From RGIG5299 sp045542315 (GTDB taxonomy: Bacteria > Bacillota > Clostridia > Oscillospirales > RGIG5299): DNA of 16,693 nt. The stretch covers positions 1 to 16,693 of the forward strand of contig JAZQKU010000067.1 in the NCBI GenBank assembly GCA_045542315.1, written 5' to 3'. Below are positions 1-8,962 of this stretch, one piece after another. The translations under genes and the position numbers were made by a program. The stretch's first letter is position 1, and each line of letters starts with the position of its first letter. The notes under the pieces were generated by a model. That model saw only the letters and a program-made list of their open reading frames with translations. It had not been told where the DNA came from and did not search any database.

Positions 1-20
1 CCCGCCTCATTCGAGGCGGG
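1..20. terminator. Stem-loop at window edge, possible terminator of an upstream gene
   Basis: A perfect 8-bp GC-rich stem CCCGCCTC/GAGGCGGG with a 4-nt loop (ATTC) occupies the first 20 bases. It is followed by GGGTTCGTT rather than a clean T run, so its role as a + strand terminator is uncertain. It could terminate a gene lying left of the window, or act on the other strand, where the needed flank is not visible. Confidence 0.4.
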
Positions 21-72
21 GGGTTCGTTATGGCAAAATTCCGTTAATATTTATATTTTTATAATATTTATC

Positions 73-101
73 TTTACTTAAAAAGCAATAAATGATATAA
101 T
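73..101 (+). promoter_or_regulatory. Sigma-A-type promoter of the miaB-mutS-mutL operon
   Basis: A -35 box TTTACT (73-78, 4/6 consensus) is followed by a 17-bp spacer and a perfect -10 box TATAAT (96-101). The -10 is preceded by TGA, giving an extended -10 (TGATATAAT). The surroundings are very AT-rich. Transcription should start around 108, leaving a short leader before miaB. No other good promoter was seen ahead of miaB. Confidence 0.75.
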
Positions 102-137
102 ATTATAGAATAACTATAATCGGTGAGGTGTGCTTTG

Positions 138-1499
138 TTGAACAGGGAAGAGGCAACAGCACTTTTGTTAAGCTCAAACGCAAAAAAGAATAAAAGCTAC
201 GCCGTTTTGACCTTCGGCTGTCAGCAAAACGAGCACGACAGCGAGATAATCTCGGGCGTTTTAGAGGAGTGCGGCTTTTTGCCCTCCGATATCAACGACG
301 CCGACGTTATCATTTTTAACACCTGCGCCGTGAGAGAAACGGCTGAGGAAAAGGTTATTGGCAAAATAGGCGCCTTAAAGGCTTTGAAATATAAGAAAAA
401 GGATCTCGTTATCGGCATCGGCGGCTGTATGACCGCCATTGAAAAGACCGCCGATTACATCTTTAAGACCTTCCCTTTCGTATCCTTTGTATTCGGCACC
501 AATTCAATATCCTCCCTCCCAAAGCTCATTTACAACGCTTCAAACGGAAGAAGGCAAAAGGGCGCGAAGGAGGACGAGGTCATCTCCGAGGAGCTTCCCG
601 TAAAGAGAAGGGAAAGCTACCGTGCCGATATTTCTGTTATGTACGGCTGTAATAATTTCTGCTCCTATTGCATAGTCCCCTACACGAGAGGCAGAGAAAA
701 GAGCCGCGAGCCCGAAATGATAATTGCCGAGGTGAAAAAGGCAGTAGAGGGCGGCGCCAAGGAGATAATGCTTCTCGGGCAGAACGTAAACAGCTACGGT
801 AAGGAGCTTTCAACTCCCGTAACCTTTGCCAAGCTGCTTGACCGTATCGCAAGCCTCGAGGGAGATTTCCGCATTCGTTTTATGACGAGCCACCCGAAGG
901 ACGCCACCGACGAGCTTCTTTTGGTAATGGCGCGTCACGAGAAAATTTGCAAACACCTTCACCTGCCCGTTCAGTGCGGAAGCGACAGAGTGCTTCTTGA
1001 TATGAACCGCCGCTATGACGTTAAAAGATATCTTTCCATAATAAAAAAAGCAAGGGAGCTTATGCCGGATATTACTTTAACGAGCGATATAATAGTCGGC
1101 TTTCCCACCGAAACAAGTGAGGATTTCGAAGGAACTCTTGCACTTTGCCGCGAGGTCGAATACGATTCACTTTTTACCTTCATCTATTCGAAGCGAAGCG
1201 GCACCAAGGCGGCGGAGATGACCCCCGCGGCAACCGAAAAAGAAATTCACGACCGCTTCGACAGGCTCGTTTCACTTCAGAATGAGATATCGAAAAGGAA
1301 AAACGATAAGCGAGTGGGAAAAACTCTTCGGGTGCTTGTAACGGGTGTGAGCGAAAACGATCCCAACAAGCTTTCGGCACGAAGCGAGGGTAACGGAATA
1401 GTACATTTTGAGGGCGACCCGTCGCTTACGGGAAGCTTTGTGAATGTTAAAATAACTTCGGCAAAGACCTGGTCCCTCTTTGGAGAGCAAACGATATAA
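138..1499 (+). CDS. miaB: MiaB, tRNA-2-methylthio-N6-dimethylallyladenosine synthase
   Basis: Radical SAM methylthiotransferase that converts i6A37 to ms2i6A37 in tRNAs reading UNN codons. The N-terminal UPF0004 domain shows its three cluster cysteines in TFGCQQNEHDSE (C28), NTCAVRE (C63) and GGCMT (C97). The radical SAM motif CNNFCSYC gives C171, C175 and C178. A C-terminal TRAM-type segment begins near GKTLRVLV. The length of 453 aa is normal for the family. I chose TTG at 138 because GGTGAGG (122-128) sits 9 nt upstream. The longer GTG start at 123 would overlap that ribosome binding site, and TTG at 135 is also possible. It is the first gene after the promoter at 73-101, and its pathway partner miaA lies three genes downstream. 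The assignment is secure; only the start is in doubt. Confidence 0.96.
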   Translation: MNREEATALLLSSNAKKNKSYAVLTFGCQQNEHDSEIISGVLEECGFLPSDINDADVIIFNTCAVRETAEEKVIGKIGALKALKYKKKDLVIGIGGCMTAIEKTADYIFKTFPFVSFVFGTNSISSLPKLIYNASNGRRQKGAKEDEVISEELPVKRRESYRADISVMYGCNNFCSYCIVPYTRGREKSREPEMIIAEVKKAVEGGAKEIMLLGQNVNSYGKELSTPVTFAKLLDRIASLEGDFRIRFMTSHPKDATDELLLVMARHEKICKHLHLPVQCGSDRVLLDMNRRYDVKRYLSIIKKARELMPDITLTSDIIVGFPTETSEDFEGTLALCREVEYDSLFTFIYSKRSGTKAAEMTPAATEKEIHDRFDRLVSLQNEISKRKNDKRVGKTLRVLVTGVSENDPNKLSARSEGNGIVHFEGDPSLTGSFVNVKITSAKTWSLFGEQTI

Positions 1500-1520
1500 A
1501 AAAGACAAGGAAGATAAAAA

Positions 1521-4121
1521 ATGGCACTTTCACCAATGATGGAGCAATATCTTTCAATTAAAGAGGAAAATAAGGATTGCCTTCTCTTTTACAGAGTGGG
1601 CGACTTTTACGAAATGTTTTTCGAGGACGCAAAGACTGCCTCTAAGGAGCTTGAGCTTGTGCTTACGGGCAAGGATTGCGGCCTTAAGGAGCGCGCGCCC
1701 ATGTGCGGCGTTCCCCACCACTCCTGCGACGCCTATATTGCAAGGCTCATAGAAAAGGGCTATAAGGTTGCTATCTGTGAGCAGGTGGAGGACCCGAAGC
1801 TTGCAAAGGGCATCGTTAAAAGGGACGTTATAAGAATCGTCACTCCCGGCACGGTAGTAGATGAAAACTTCTTAAACGGTACCGAAAATAACTTTATAGG
1901 CTCCGTTTATTACGACGGCAAAAACGAAGCGGGAGCAGCCTTTGCCGATATTTCCACAGGCGAGGTCTATTGTCTTGAGATAACCGAGTCCCCCTTGGAA
2001 ACGGTGCTTAACGAGGTTGGCAGATTTTGCCCGAAGGAGATGCTCGTTTCCGAAAATCTCCTTTCCTATAAAAAGGTCGCTTCTTTTCTTAAAAATCAGA
2101 TAACCGAGAGCCTTACCCCATTGAGGACCGACGTTTTCGAAAATCCCGACACGGTAAAGCTCGTTTCGCTTCAGTTTAGGGATTCCGTTTCAGAGGATAT
2201 CATAAAATCCAAGGAGCTTGCAATAAAGGCGCTCGGAGTAATGCTTTCCTACCTTGCCAGAACTCAGAAGGTAGCTCTTTCGCAGATGACGAGCCTCACC
2301 GTTTACGGCACGTCGGAATATCTCTCGATGGATATTTTTACAAGAAGAAGCCTTGAGCTTACCGAAACGATGAGAAGCAAAGAGAAAAAGGGCTCGCTTC
2401 TTGGGGTATTGGATTTGACCAAAACCGCAATGGGCGGCAGAATGCTCCGCCAGACCCTCGAGCGTCCGCTCATCGACTGCAACCGCATCAATAAAAGGCT
2501 TGACGCAGTTTCGGAGCTTTTGGAAAAAACCGAAAAAAGAATTGCGATAACCGAAAGCCTTTCAAACGTTTACGATATTGAACGAATACTTACAAAGACC
2601 GTTTACGGCACAGTTAACCCCCGCGATATGCGCTCGGTCTGTGCCACCTTCAGATCCGCCGCAGAGGTAAAAGCACAGCTTTCGGAATTTAATTCCGCGC
2701 TTTTAAAGGAAACCGAAAGGCGAATAAATCCCGAACGCGAGCTTATTGAAAAAATAAATGCCACCGTCAAGGAGGATCCGCCGTTTCTGATGTCGGAGGG
2801 CGGATATATCAACGACGGCATAGATGCCGAGCTTGATAACTGCAGAATGCTCTTGGGCGGAAGCGAGAGCATTTTAAAGCAGATAGAAGAAAAAGAAAAG
2901 GAAGAGACCGGAATAAAGGTAAAGGTAGGCTACAACCGCGTTTTCGGCTACTACATAGAGGTCACCAATTCCTTCCTTTCAAAGGTGCCGCCGCACTATA
3001 TAAGAAAGCAGACCCTCACCGGCGCCGAGCGCTTTATAACGGAGGAGCTCAAGGAGCTTGAAAAGCAGATAGTCACCGCAAAGGACCGTATCGTTGCAAT
3101 CGAATCCAAAATATTCAAGGAGCTTCGCGACGAGCTTTTAACCAAGATATCCTCAATGCAACAGACCTCAATGGCGATTGCCGAGCTTGATATGCTCTCC
3201 TCATTTGCAGAGGTTGCAAGAAAGAACGGCTACGTAAAGCCCATTGTAGATAACTCCGGAATAATCGATATAAAGGACGGACGTCACCCCGTTGTTGAGA
3301 AGATGCTTTCCGACTCGGTGTTCGTCCCCAACGACACCTATTTGGACACCGAAGAAAACCGCTTTTCATTAATAACGGGTCCGAATATGGCAGGTAAATC
3401 CACCTATATGCGCCAGACCGCAATAATAACCCTTATGGCGCAGATAGGCTCATTCGTTCCCGCGTCAAGGGCGAGGATCGGCATAGTGGATAAGATATTT
3501 ACCCGTGTCGGTGCCGCCGACGATCTGGCAACGGGTCAGTCAACCTTTATGGTTGAGATGAACGAGGTCGCTTCGATCCTTAAAAACGCAACCCCTCAAA
3601 GCCTGCTTATCTTCGACGAAATAGGAAGAGGAACCTCCACCTTCGACGGTATGAGCATTGCCAAGGCGGTTTCCGAATATGTTGCCGATAAGAAAACTCT
3701 CGGCGCAAAGACTCTTTTTGCAACCCACTATCACGAGCTTCAGCTGCTTGACGTTTACCCCGGAATAAACAACTATTCCGTTGCCGTCAAAAAGCGTGGC
3801 GACGAGATAACGTTCCTAAGAAAGATAGTAAAGGGCGGAGCGGACCAGAGCTTCGGCATCGAGGTCGCAAAGCTTGCGGGAATTCCCAAAGAGGTCATCT
3901 CCCGCGCAAAAGAGGTGCTTTCGGAGCTTGAAAGCGGCGAAAACGAGCCAAAGCCAAGGAAAAGCGAAAATCTTTTAAGAGAGGAAACGCCGCAGTTTTC
4001 TTTTGAAAGCCTCCGTGAAAACGAGGTTATCGAAAGACTTAAGGCGGCTGACATAAACGTTTTAACCCCCATTGAATGTATGAATCTTCTTTTCGAGCTT
4101 AAAAAGGAGCTTCAGCAATAA
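1521..4121 (+). CDS. mutS: MutS, DNA mismatch recognition ATPase
   Basis: Binds base mismatches and small loops and, with ATP, recruits MutL. At 866 aa it is a full-length MutS1 and not a MutS2. The mismatch-reading F-Y-E motif is at F29-Y30-E31 within GDFYEMFF. The core and clamp domains fill the middle. The ABC-type ATPase has Walker A GPNMAGKST (620-628), a STFMVEM segment, Walker B LLIFDEIGRGTS (D699, E700) and the ATHYHEL histidine loop. The C-terminal tail (NVLTPIECMNLLFELKKEL) fits the family's dimerisation end. A ribosome binding site AAGGAAG (1507-1513) precedes the ATG. It lies 21 bp after miaB and 18 bp before mutL, so co-transcription is expected. Confidence 0.98.
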   Translation: MALSPMMEQYLSIKEENKDCLLFYRVGDFYEMFFEDAKTASKELELVLTGKDCGLKERAPMCGVPHHSCDAYIARLIEKGYKVAICEQVEDPKLAKGIVKRDVIRIVTPGTVVDENFLNGTENNFIGSVYYDGKNEAGAAFADISTGEVYCLEITESPLETVLNEVGRFCPKEMLVSENLLSYKKVASFLKNQITESLTPLRTDVFENPDTVKLVSLQFRDSVSEDIIKSKELAIKALGVMLSYLARTQKVALSQMTSLTVYGTSEYLSMDIFTRRSLELTETMRSKEKKGSLLGVLDLTKTAMGGRMLRQTLERPLIDCNRINKRLDAVSELLEKTEKRIAITESLSNVYDIERILTKTVYGTVNPRDMRSVCATFRSAAEVKAQLSEFNSALLKETERRINPERELIEKINATVKEDPPFLMSEGGYINDGIDAELDNCRMLLGGSESILKQIEEKEKEETGIKVKVGYNRVFGYYIEVTNSFLSKVPPHYIRKQTLTGAERFITEELKELEKQIVTAKDRIVAIESKIFKELRDELLTKISSMQQTSMAIAELDMLSSFAEVARKNGYVKPIVDNSGIIDIKDGRHPVVEKMLSDSVFVPNDTYLDTEENRFSLITGPNMAGKSTYMRQTAIITLMAQIGSFVPASRARIGIVDKIFTRVGAADDLATGQSTFMVEMNEVASILKNATPQSLLIFDEIGRGTSTFDGMSIAKAVSEYVADKKTLGAKTLFATHYHELQLLDVYPGINNYSVAVKKRGDEITFLRKIVKGGADQSFGIEVAKLAGIPKEVISRAKEVLSELESGENEPKPRKSENLLREETPQFSFESLRENEVIERLKAADINVLTPIECMNLLFELKKELQQ

Positions 4122-4139
4122 ATTCAGAGGTCTTTTAAA

Positions 4140-6029
4140 ATGAGTATTATTAAACTGCTCGACAATGATTCCGCCGTCAAGATAGCGGCGGGTGAGGTGG
4201 TTGAAAACGCCGCCTCGGTAATTAAGGAACTGATTGAAAACTCAATAGACGCGGGCGCGAAAAAGATAACGGTTGAGATAAAAAACGGCGGTAAAAGCTA
4301 TATACGCGTTACCGACGACGGCGTTGGTATGAGCTTTGACGATGCCAAAACGGCGTTTTTACGCCACGCAACCTCAAAAATACGCTCGATAGAGGATCTT
4401 TCCACCCTTTCTACGATGGGCTTCAGAGGCGAGGCTCTGGCAGCCCTTGCCGCTGTGGCAAAGGTAACTCTTTACACCAAAAGAGCCGAGGACGAGCTTG
4501 GCACCGAGGTTATGATCGAGGGCGGAAGGGTTATAAAGCACGAGGAATCGGGCCTTAAAGACGGTACCACGATAATCGTAAAGGATCTTTTCTTTAACAC
4601 TCCCGCAAGACTTAAATTCTTAAAGCGCGATTCAACCGAGGCACTTTACGTTTCGCAGATAACCGAGCGCGAGGCGCTTGCCCGTCCCGACGTTTCCTTT
4701 ACCTTCATAAAGGACGGCGCCGAGAGCTTTTTCACCGACGGAAGCGGAAAGCTCATTTCTGCAATAACCTCGATATACGGCTCACTTGTTGCTTCATCTC
4801 TGTTACCCGTAAAGGGAGAGGTCGGCGGTGTAGGCGTTTCGGGCTACGTTTGTAAGCCCGGTGCCGCAAAGGCAACGAGAGATATTCAGATATTTTACGT
4901 AAACGGAAGATACGTGAAAAACAAAACTCTTACGGCGGCAACCGAGGCGGCTTATGCAAATGAGCTCATGGTAAAGCGCTTTCCCGTTTGCTTTCTTAAC
5001 TTAAAGCTTTCTCCCTCGGAGATAGATATAAACGTTTCGCCGTCGAAAACGGAAATAAAGTTTTCCCAAAACGTTTCGGTATTCGATGCCGTTTATTTCT
5101 CCGTTAAAGAGGCTCTTGCGAGGGATCTGGGAAGACCCGAAATAGAATTTCCGAAGCAAAAGGAGGAAAAAAGCGAGTTTGAAGCGCTTATAAATTCAGT
5201 TTCCTCCTTCGTTTCAGAGGAAAAGCCCGCACCGTCGGGCTGGATAATTGAGAAAAAGGAAGAGCTAAAGGAAAAAAAGGAAGAAGCTCCCGTAAAGCCC
5301 GCTGCATTAAGAGAAAGCAGCTTTGAAACGGTCAAGGAGTTTTTTGAAAAGCCGTCCGTTTCCGAAAATCAGCCGCCAAAGCCTTCCGAACAACCCAAGA
5401 TAACCCCGTTTGATTTTGCCTTCAAGGCGTCGGTTGACGTGACAGCGGCAGAGGAGATAGCTCCCGTTGAGAGCGATTATATCGTCAAGGGCGAAATCTG
5501 GAAAAGCTATATTTTGGTTGAAAAGGACGACGAGCTTATCATCATCGACAAGCACGCCGCCCACGAGAGAATTTTGTTTGAAAAGATAAAAAGCGGTCAG
5601 AAAAGGCTTTCGGCGCAGTATCTTCTCATTCCCGAAAGAATAGCGCTTTCACCCGAAAGAGCGGAAAGACTTGAAGGCTTTTCGTCACGGCTTTCGGAAT
5701 TCGGATTTGATGCAACGCTTGAAAGCGGTTATGCCGTTGTGAAGGCGGTGCCTTCGCTCATTTCAGCCGATGACGTTGAGGCGATGCTTTGCGAGGTGCT
5801 CGACCTTCTTGACAGCCGCTTTGATTCGGATATTTCGGTCACCGATAAAATATATCATAAGATCGCCTGCAAGGCAGCCGTCAAAGCGGGGATCGGGACA
5901 AGCGGCGAGGATATGAAGAGCCTTGTGAGATCGGTTATGTCAATGCCCGATATAAAACACTGCCCCCACGGCAGACCTGTTGCCGTCTTTATCAAAAAAA
6001 GCTACGTTGACGGTAAATTCGGCAGATAA
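4140..6029 (+). CDS. mutL: MutL, mismatch repair endonuclease/ATPase
   Basis: Acts after MutS. The N-terminal GHKL ATPase has the catalytic helix KELIENSIDAGA (E30, N34), DDGVGM (59-64) and GFRGEAL (94-100). A variable charged linker covers about residues 330-430. The C-terminal domain carries the metal-binding endonuclease motif as DKHAAHERILFE (470-481), the ACKAAVKAG segment and CPHGRP (608-613), which predicts a nicking MutL as in lineages without MutH. QYLLIP (493-498) resembles the beta-clamp binding motif of Bacillus-type MutL. One local difference is GEVVENAAS, where most MutL proteins have GEVVERPAS. The ribosome binding site AGAGG (4126-4130) supports the ATG. The length of 629 aa is typical. 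Confidence 0.98.
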   Translation: MSIIKLLDNDSAVKIAAGEVVENAASVIKELIENSIDAGAKKITVEIKNGGKSYIRVTDDGVGMSFDDAKTAFLRHATSKIRSIEDLSTLSTMGFRGEALAALAAVAKVTLYTKRAEDELGTEVMIEGGRVIKHEESGLKDGTTIIVKDLFFNTPARLKFLKRDSTEALYVSQITEREALARPDVSFTFIKDGAESFFTDGSGKLISAITSIYGSLVASSLLPVKGEVGGVGVSGYVCKPGAAKATRDIQIFYVNGRYVKNKTLTAATEAAYANELMVKRFPVCFLNLKLSPSEIDINVSPSKTEIKFSQNVSVFDAVYFSVKEALARDLGRPEIEFPKQKEEKSEFEALINSVSSFVSEEKPAPSGWIIEKKEELKEKKEEAPVKPAALRESSFETVKEFFEKPSVSENQPPKPSEQPKITPFDFAFKASVDVTAAEEIAPVESDYIVKGEIWKSYILVEKDDELIIIDKHAAHERILFEKIKSGQKRLSAQYLLIPERIALSPERAERLEGFSSRLSEFGFDATLESGYAVVKAVPSLISADDVEAMLCEVLDLLDSRFDSDISVTDKIYHKIACKAAVKAGIGTSGEDMKSLVRSVMSMPDIKHCPHGRPVAVFIKKSYVDGKFGR

Positions 6030-6071
6030 TTTACAAAAAACGCTTGATTTTTCTTTTGCGGAGGGATATGC

Positions 6072-7010
6072 TTGAATAGTAAGGTTTTAATAATATGCGG
6101 TCCCACCGCTTCGGGAAAGACCGATGCGGCTGTGAGAGTTGCAAAAATAATAGGAGGAGAGGTCATCTCTGCCGACTCGATGCAGCTTTACCGCGAAATG
6201 AATATAGGCACTGCGAAGCCGACCGAGGAGGAAAAGCAGGGCGTCAGGCATTATATGATAGACACGGTGGACGTCACCGAAAATTACAGCGCCGCCGACT
6301 ATAAGGAGGAGTGCTACCGCATCTGCAAGGAGATCATTTCGCGCGAAAAAACACCCATTATCGCGGGCGGCACCGGTCAGTATATCTCCGCTGTCGTTGA
6401 AAACCTCACCTACGGAGATATTCCGCACGATGCTAAATTACGGGAGGCGCTTACCCGTGAAGCCGCCGAAAAGGGCGGAGAATATATGAAATCGGTTTTG
6501 GCGCAGTTTGACCGTGAATCGGCAGAAAGACTCCACGAGAACGATATAAGAAGAATAGTCCGCGCAATAGAGATATATAAGCTCACGGGAATAACCCAAA
6601 CGGAATTCAACAGGCGTTCAAAGGAAAATCCGCCGCCATACGATTTCGTGATAACGGGTCTTAAATTTGAAGACCGCGCCCTCCTTTACGAGAGAATAGA
6701 TAAGCGCGTTGACCTGATGATGTCAAACGGGCTTCTGGAGGAGGCCGAAAGGATCTACGGTCTTTCTCCTTCAAAAACCGCCGCGCAGGCAATAGGCTAC
6801 AAGGAGCTTTTTGATTATTTCGAGGGAAAATGCACCCTTTTTGAGGCAGTGGATAAAATCAAACAGGAATCCCGCCGCTATGCAAAGCGTCAGCTCACCT
6901 GGTTTAACCACGTAGAGGGGATAAATTGGTTTTACCCCGATAAAAGCACGGCAGAGGATATCGCACGTGAAATAGCAAGTCTTATGGAAAGTAAGGAAAC
7001 GAATGTTTAA
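6072..7010 (+). CDS. miaA: MiaA, tRNA dimethylallyltransferase
   Basis: Transfers the dimethylallyl group from DMAPP to N6 of A37 in tRNAs, the step before MiaB. The P-loop GPTASGKT (10-17) is followed by ISADSMQLYREMNIGTAKP, GGTGQYISA, the HENDIRRIVRAIEIY segment and the C-terminal RYAKRQLTWF motif, all family hallmarks. The 312 aa length is normal. The start is TTG at 6072, supported by a strong ribosome binding site GCGGAGGG (6058-6065); no ATG sits at a usable position. Its 3' end overlaps the next gene by 8 bp, which implies translational coupling. No hfq follows it, unlike the common miaA-hfq order. Confidence 0.97.
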   Translation: MNSKVLIICGPTASGKTDAAVRVAKIIGGEVISADSMQLYREMNIGTAKPTEEEKQGVRHYMIDTVDVTENYSAADYKEECYRICKEIISREKTPIIAGGTGQYISAVVENLTYGDIPHDAKLREALTREAAEKGGEYMKSVLAQFDRESAERLHENDIRRIVRAIEIYKLTGITQTEFNRRSKENPPPYDFVITGLKFEDRALLYERIDKRVDLMMSNGLLEEAERIYGLSPSKTAAQAIGYKELFDYFEGKCTLFEAVDKIKQESRRYAKRQLTWFNHVEGINWFYPDKSTAEDIAREIASLMESKETNV

Positions 7011-8223
7011 GAAGAAATGGTTTCGGTTTACAATAATGGTTGCCGCAATATGCGCCGCAGTTTTTCTTTTGATGAACGGCGCAGGCTTTCTGTCGGACGA
7101 AATAGCAACCAAAAGACCGGAAAGGCTTACCTCGGCGGAATATCTCACCGCCACGGGATATTTTTTAAAGGAAGAGAAAACGGTAATTGCAACCGCGGGC
7201 TACACCGTAAGCAACGAGGTCAAGGACGGCGAAAGAGTAAGGACCGACACCGTAGTTGCAAAGCTTTACGAAAACGGAGCGGACCTCACCCTCGTTTCCA
7301 AGCTTGATAAGCTTTCCTCGAGAATAGAGTCGCTTGAACGAATAAACAGCGGCGACCTCTCTTATAAGCAGGACGCGCTCTTGCTTGAAGCGGAGATAGA
7401 CGCACTTATCGTTGAAATGACGGAAATGACTCAAAACGGCAGCTTCGAAGGTCTTTCCGATTCCACCGATCTGCTCATTCACTATTTTAATATAAGACAG
7501 ATACTTCTTAACGAGGCGGAAAACTTTGATTTAAAGATCGCTTCTCTTAAGGAAGAGCTTAATGAAATAAAAAGCATTTGCCCCACTCCGAAAAAATCGG
7601 TGAAGGCAGGAGAAGTAGGCTATTTCACCTACGCCTTCGACGGCTATGAGGGAGCCTTCGGCTATGAAAGAATAACCGCTCTTTCGGTTGCCGACGCACT
7701 TCTGGTGTTAAGGGAAACCAAGCCCGAAAACCGTCCCGACGGGTATATAGGCAAAACGGTTACCGATTTCGTCTGGAGAGTCGCCGTACCGATGACCTCC
7801 GCAGAGGCATCGGCTTATCGGGCGGGGAACACGGTTAAGCTCGTTTTCCCGAAGGTTAACGGCGAGCAGTACACTGCAACCGTATTATACTCTCAAAGCT
7901 TCAGGGGCGAGGCGCTGGTAATTTTTGAAGGAAACTTCGGCCCCGAGGTATTTGCAAAGGAAAGAATAACAGAGGTAAATATCTTAAGATCCTCCGCAAG
8001 CGTGCTCTCGGTGCCCGCATCGGCGCTTTTGCAAAACGAGGAGGACGTTACCGGAGTTTACGTTCTTATCGGTCAGCAGGTGGTATTCAAGCCTGTAAAC
8101 TTCGTAAAGTATGAGGGCGACTTTGCCTACGTCACCCCGATAACGGGCTCGTCAAACGCTCTTTCGGAATACGACGAGGTAATTTACAGCGGCAAAAACC
8201 TTTTCGACGGAAAGATAATTTAG
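7003..8223 (+). CDS. HlyD/membrane-fusion-like protein of unknown partner
   Basis: A 406-aa protein with a short positive N-terminus and one membrane anchor (about residues 8-30), and the rest predicted outside the membrane. It has an early half of a barrel-sandwich (lipoyl-like) fold (about 62-95, VIATAGYTVSNEVKDGERV), a helical stretch likely to form a coiled coil (about 97-190), and a C-terminal adaptor-like region with LSVPASALLQNEEDVTGVYVL. This order resembles membrane-fusion adaptors of the HlyD/RND type. No ABC or RND transporter gene lies nearby. It overlaps miaA by 8 bp (AAGGA ribosome binding site inside miaA) and ends directly before yggS. Its place in a division-gene cluster suggests an envelope role, but this is inference and the substrate is unknown. 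Confidence 0.75.
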   Translation: MFKKKWFRFTIMVAAICAAVFLLMNGAGFLSDEIATKRPERLTSAEYLTATGYFLKEEKTVIATAGYTVSNEVKDGERVRTDTVVAKLYENGADLTLVSKLDKLSSRIESLERINSGDLSYKQDALLLEAEIDALIVEMTEMTQNGSFEGLSDSTDLLIHYFNIRQILLNEAENFDLKIASLKEELNEIKSICPTPKKSVKAGEVGYFTYAFDGYEGAFGYERITALSVADALLVLRETKPENRPDGYIGKTVTDFVWRVAVPMTSAEASAYRAGNTVKLVFPKVNGEQYTATVLYSQSFRGEALVIFEGNFGPEVFAKERITEVNILRSSASVLSVPASALLQNEEDVTGVYVLIGQQVVFKPVNFVKYEGDFAYVTPITGSSNALSEYDEVIYSGKNLFDGKII

Positions 8224-8232
8224 GTGATAAAA

Positions 8233-8931
8233 ATGGAAAATATTAAAGAAAACCTTGAAAAAATAAAAGCACGCATTGCCGAAGCGGCAAAAAGAGCGGG
8301 AAGAAGCGCAGATGAGATAACGCTTGTTGCCGTGAGCAAAACGATGCCGATCGAAGATGTGGAAGAGGCGTTTTCCGCAGGGCAGACGGTATTTGGCGAA
8401 AATCGCGTTCAGGAATTAAAGGAAAAATACGATCACTTCGAGGGAAAGGCAACCTTTCACCAGATAGGAACGTTACAGACCAATAAGGTGAAATATCTTA
8501 TAGGCAGAGCGTCGCTTATCGAATCGGTCGACAGTGAGGATCTTATAACCGAAATATCCCGTCTTGCAACCAAAAAGGGAGTAACGCAGGAAATACTTAT
8601 TCAGGTAAATATCGGGCGTGAGCCGCAAAAATCGGGAGTAATGCCCGAAAGCCTTTACGATATCCTTGAGTTTGCCTCGAAAACGGCGGGCGTAAAGGTG
8701 GCAGGACTTATGGCAATACCGCCGAAATGCGAGAAACCCGACGACGTAAGACCTTATTTTAAAAAAATGTACGATTTGTTTATTGACATCGGCACCAAAA
8801 ATATGGATAATATATATATGAGAGTTTTATCGATGGGAATGACAAACGATTTCGAGGTTGCCATCGAGGAGGGCTCCACCGCCGTAAGAGTCGGCACCGC
8901 AATATTCGGAAAAAGAGACTATATGATATAA
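8233..8931 (+). CDS. yggS: YggS/YlmE family PLP-binding homeostasis protein
   Basis: A fold-type III PLP protein of the COG0325 family (PLPBP/YggS/YlmE), which binds pyridoxal phosphate and affects B6 and amino-acid homeostasis without a known catalytic reaction. The PLP lysine is K36 in LVAVSKTMP. Other marks are FGENRVQEL, FHQIGTLQTNK, VNIGREPQKSG and the phosphate-binding end GMTNDFEVAIEEGSTAVRVG. At 232 aa it has the normal length. I chose ATG at 8233 because AGGTGA (8222-8227) sits 5 nt upstream; an in-frame GTG at 8224 would overlap that site. Its position just before sepF and yggT matches the ylmEFGH order in Bacillus. A possible internal promoter for the following genes lies at 8783-8811. 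Confidence 0.96.
   Translation: MENIKENLEKIKARIAEAAKRAGRSADEITLVAVSKTMPIEDVEEAFSAGQTVFGENRVQELKEKYDHFEGKATFHQIGTLQTNKVKYLIGRASLIESVDSEDLITEISRLATKKGVTQEILIQVNIGREPQKSGVMPESLYDILEFASKTAGVKVAGLMAIPPKCEKPDDVRPYFKKMYDLFIDIGTKNMDNIYMRVLSMGMTNDFEVAIEEGSTAVRVGTAIFGKRDYMI
8783..8811 (+). promoter_or_regulatory. Possible internal promoter for sepF-yggT-ylmH-divIVA
   Basis: Inside the 3' part of yggS there is a perfect -35 TTGACA (8783-8788), a 17-bp spacer and GATAAT (8806-8811, 5/6 of the -10 consensus) in an AT-rich patch. The expected start near 8818 would give a transcript for sepF and the genes beyond it. This rests on sequence match only. The codons are also constrained by the protein, so chance similarity is possible. 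Confidence 0.4.
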
Positions 8932-8962
8932 AAATCGCCAAATGCGAGGAATGGAGAAAACT

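Noticed and set aside
5809..5837. Promoter inside mutL (TTGACA at 5809-5814)
   Set aside because: No acceptable -10 box at 16-18 bp (ATTTCG or TATTTC only).
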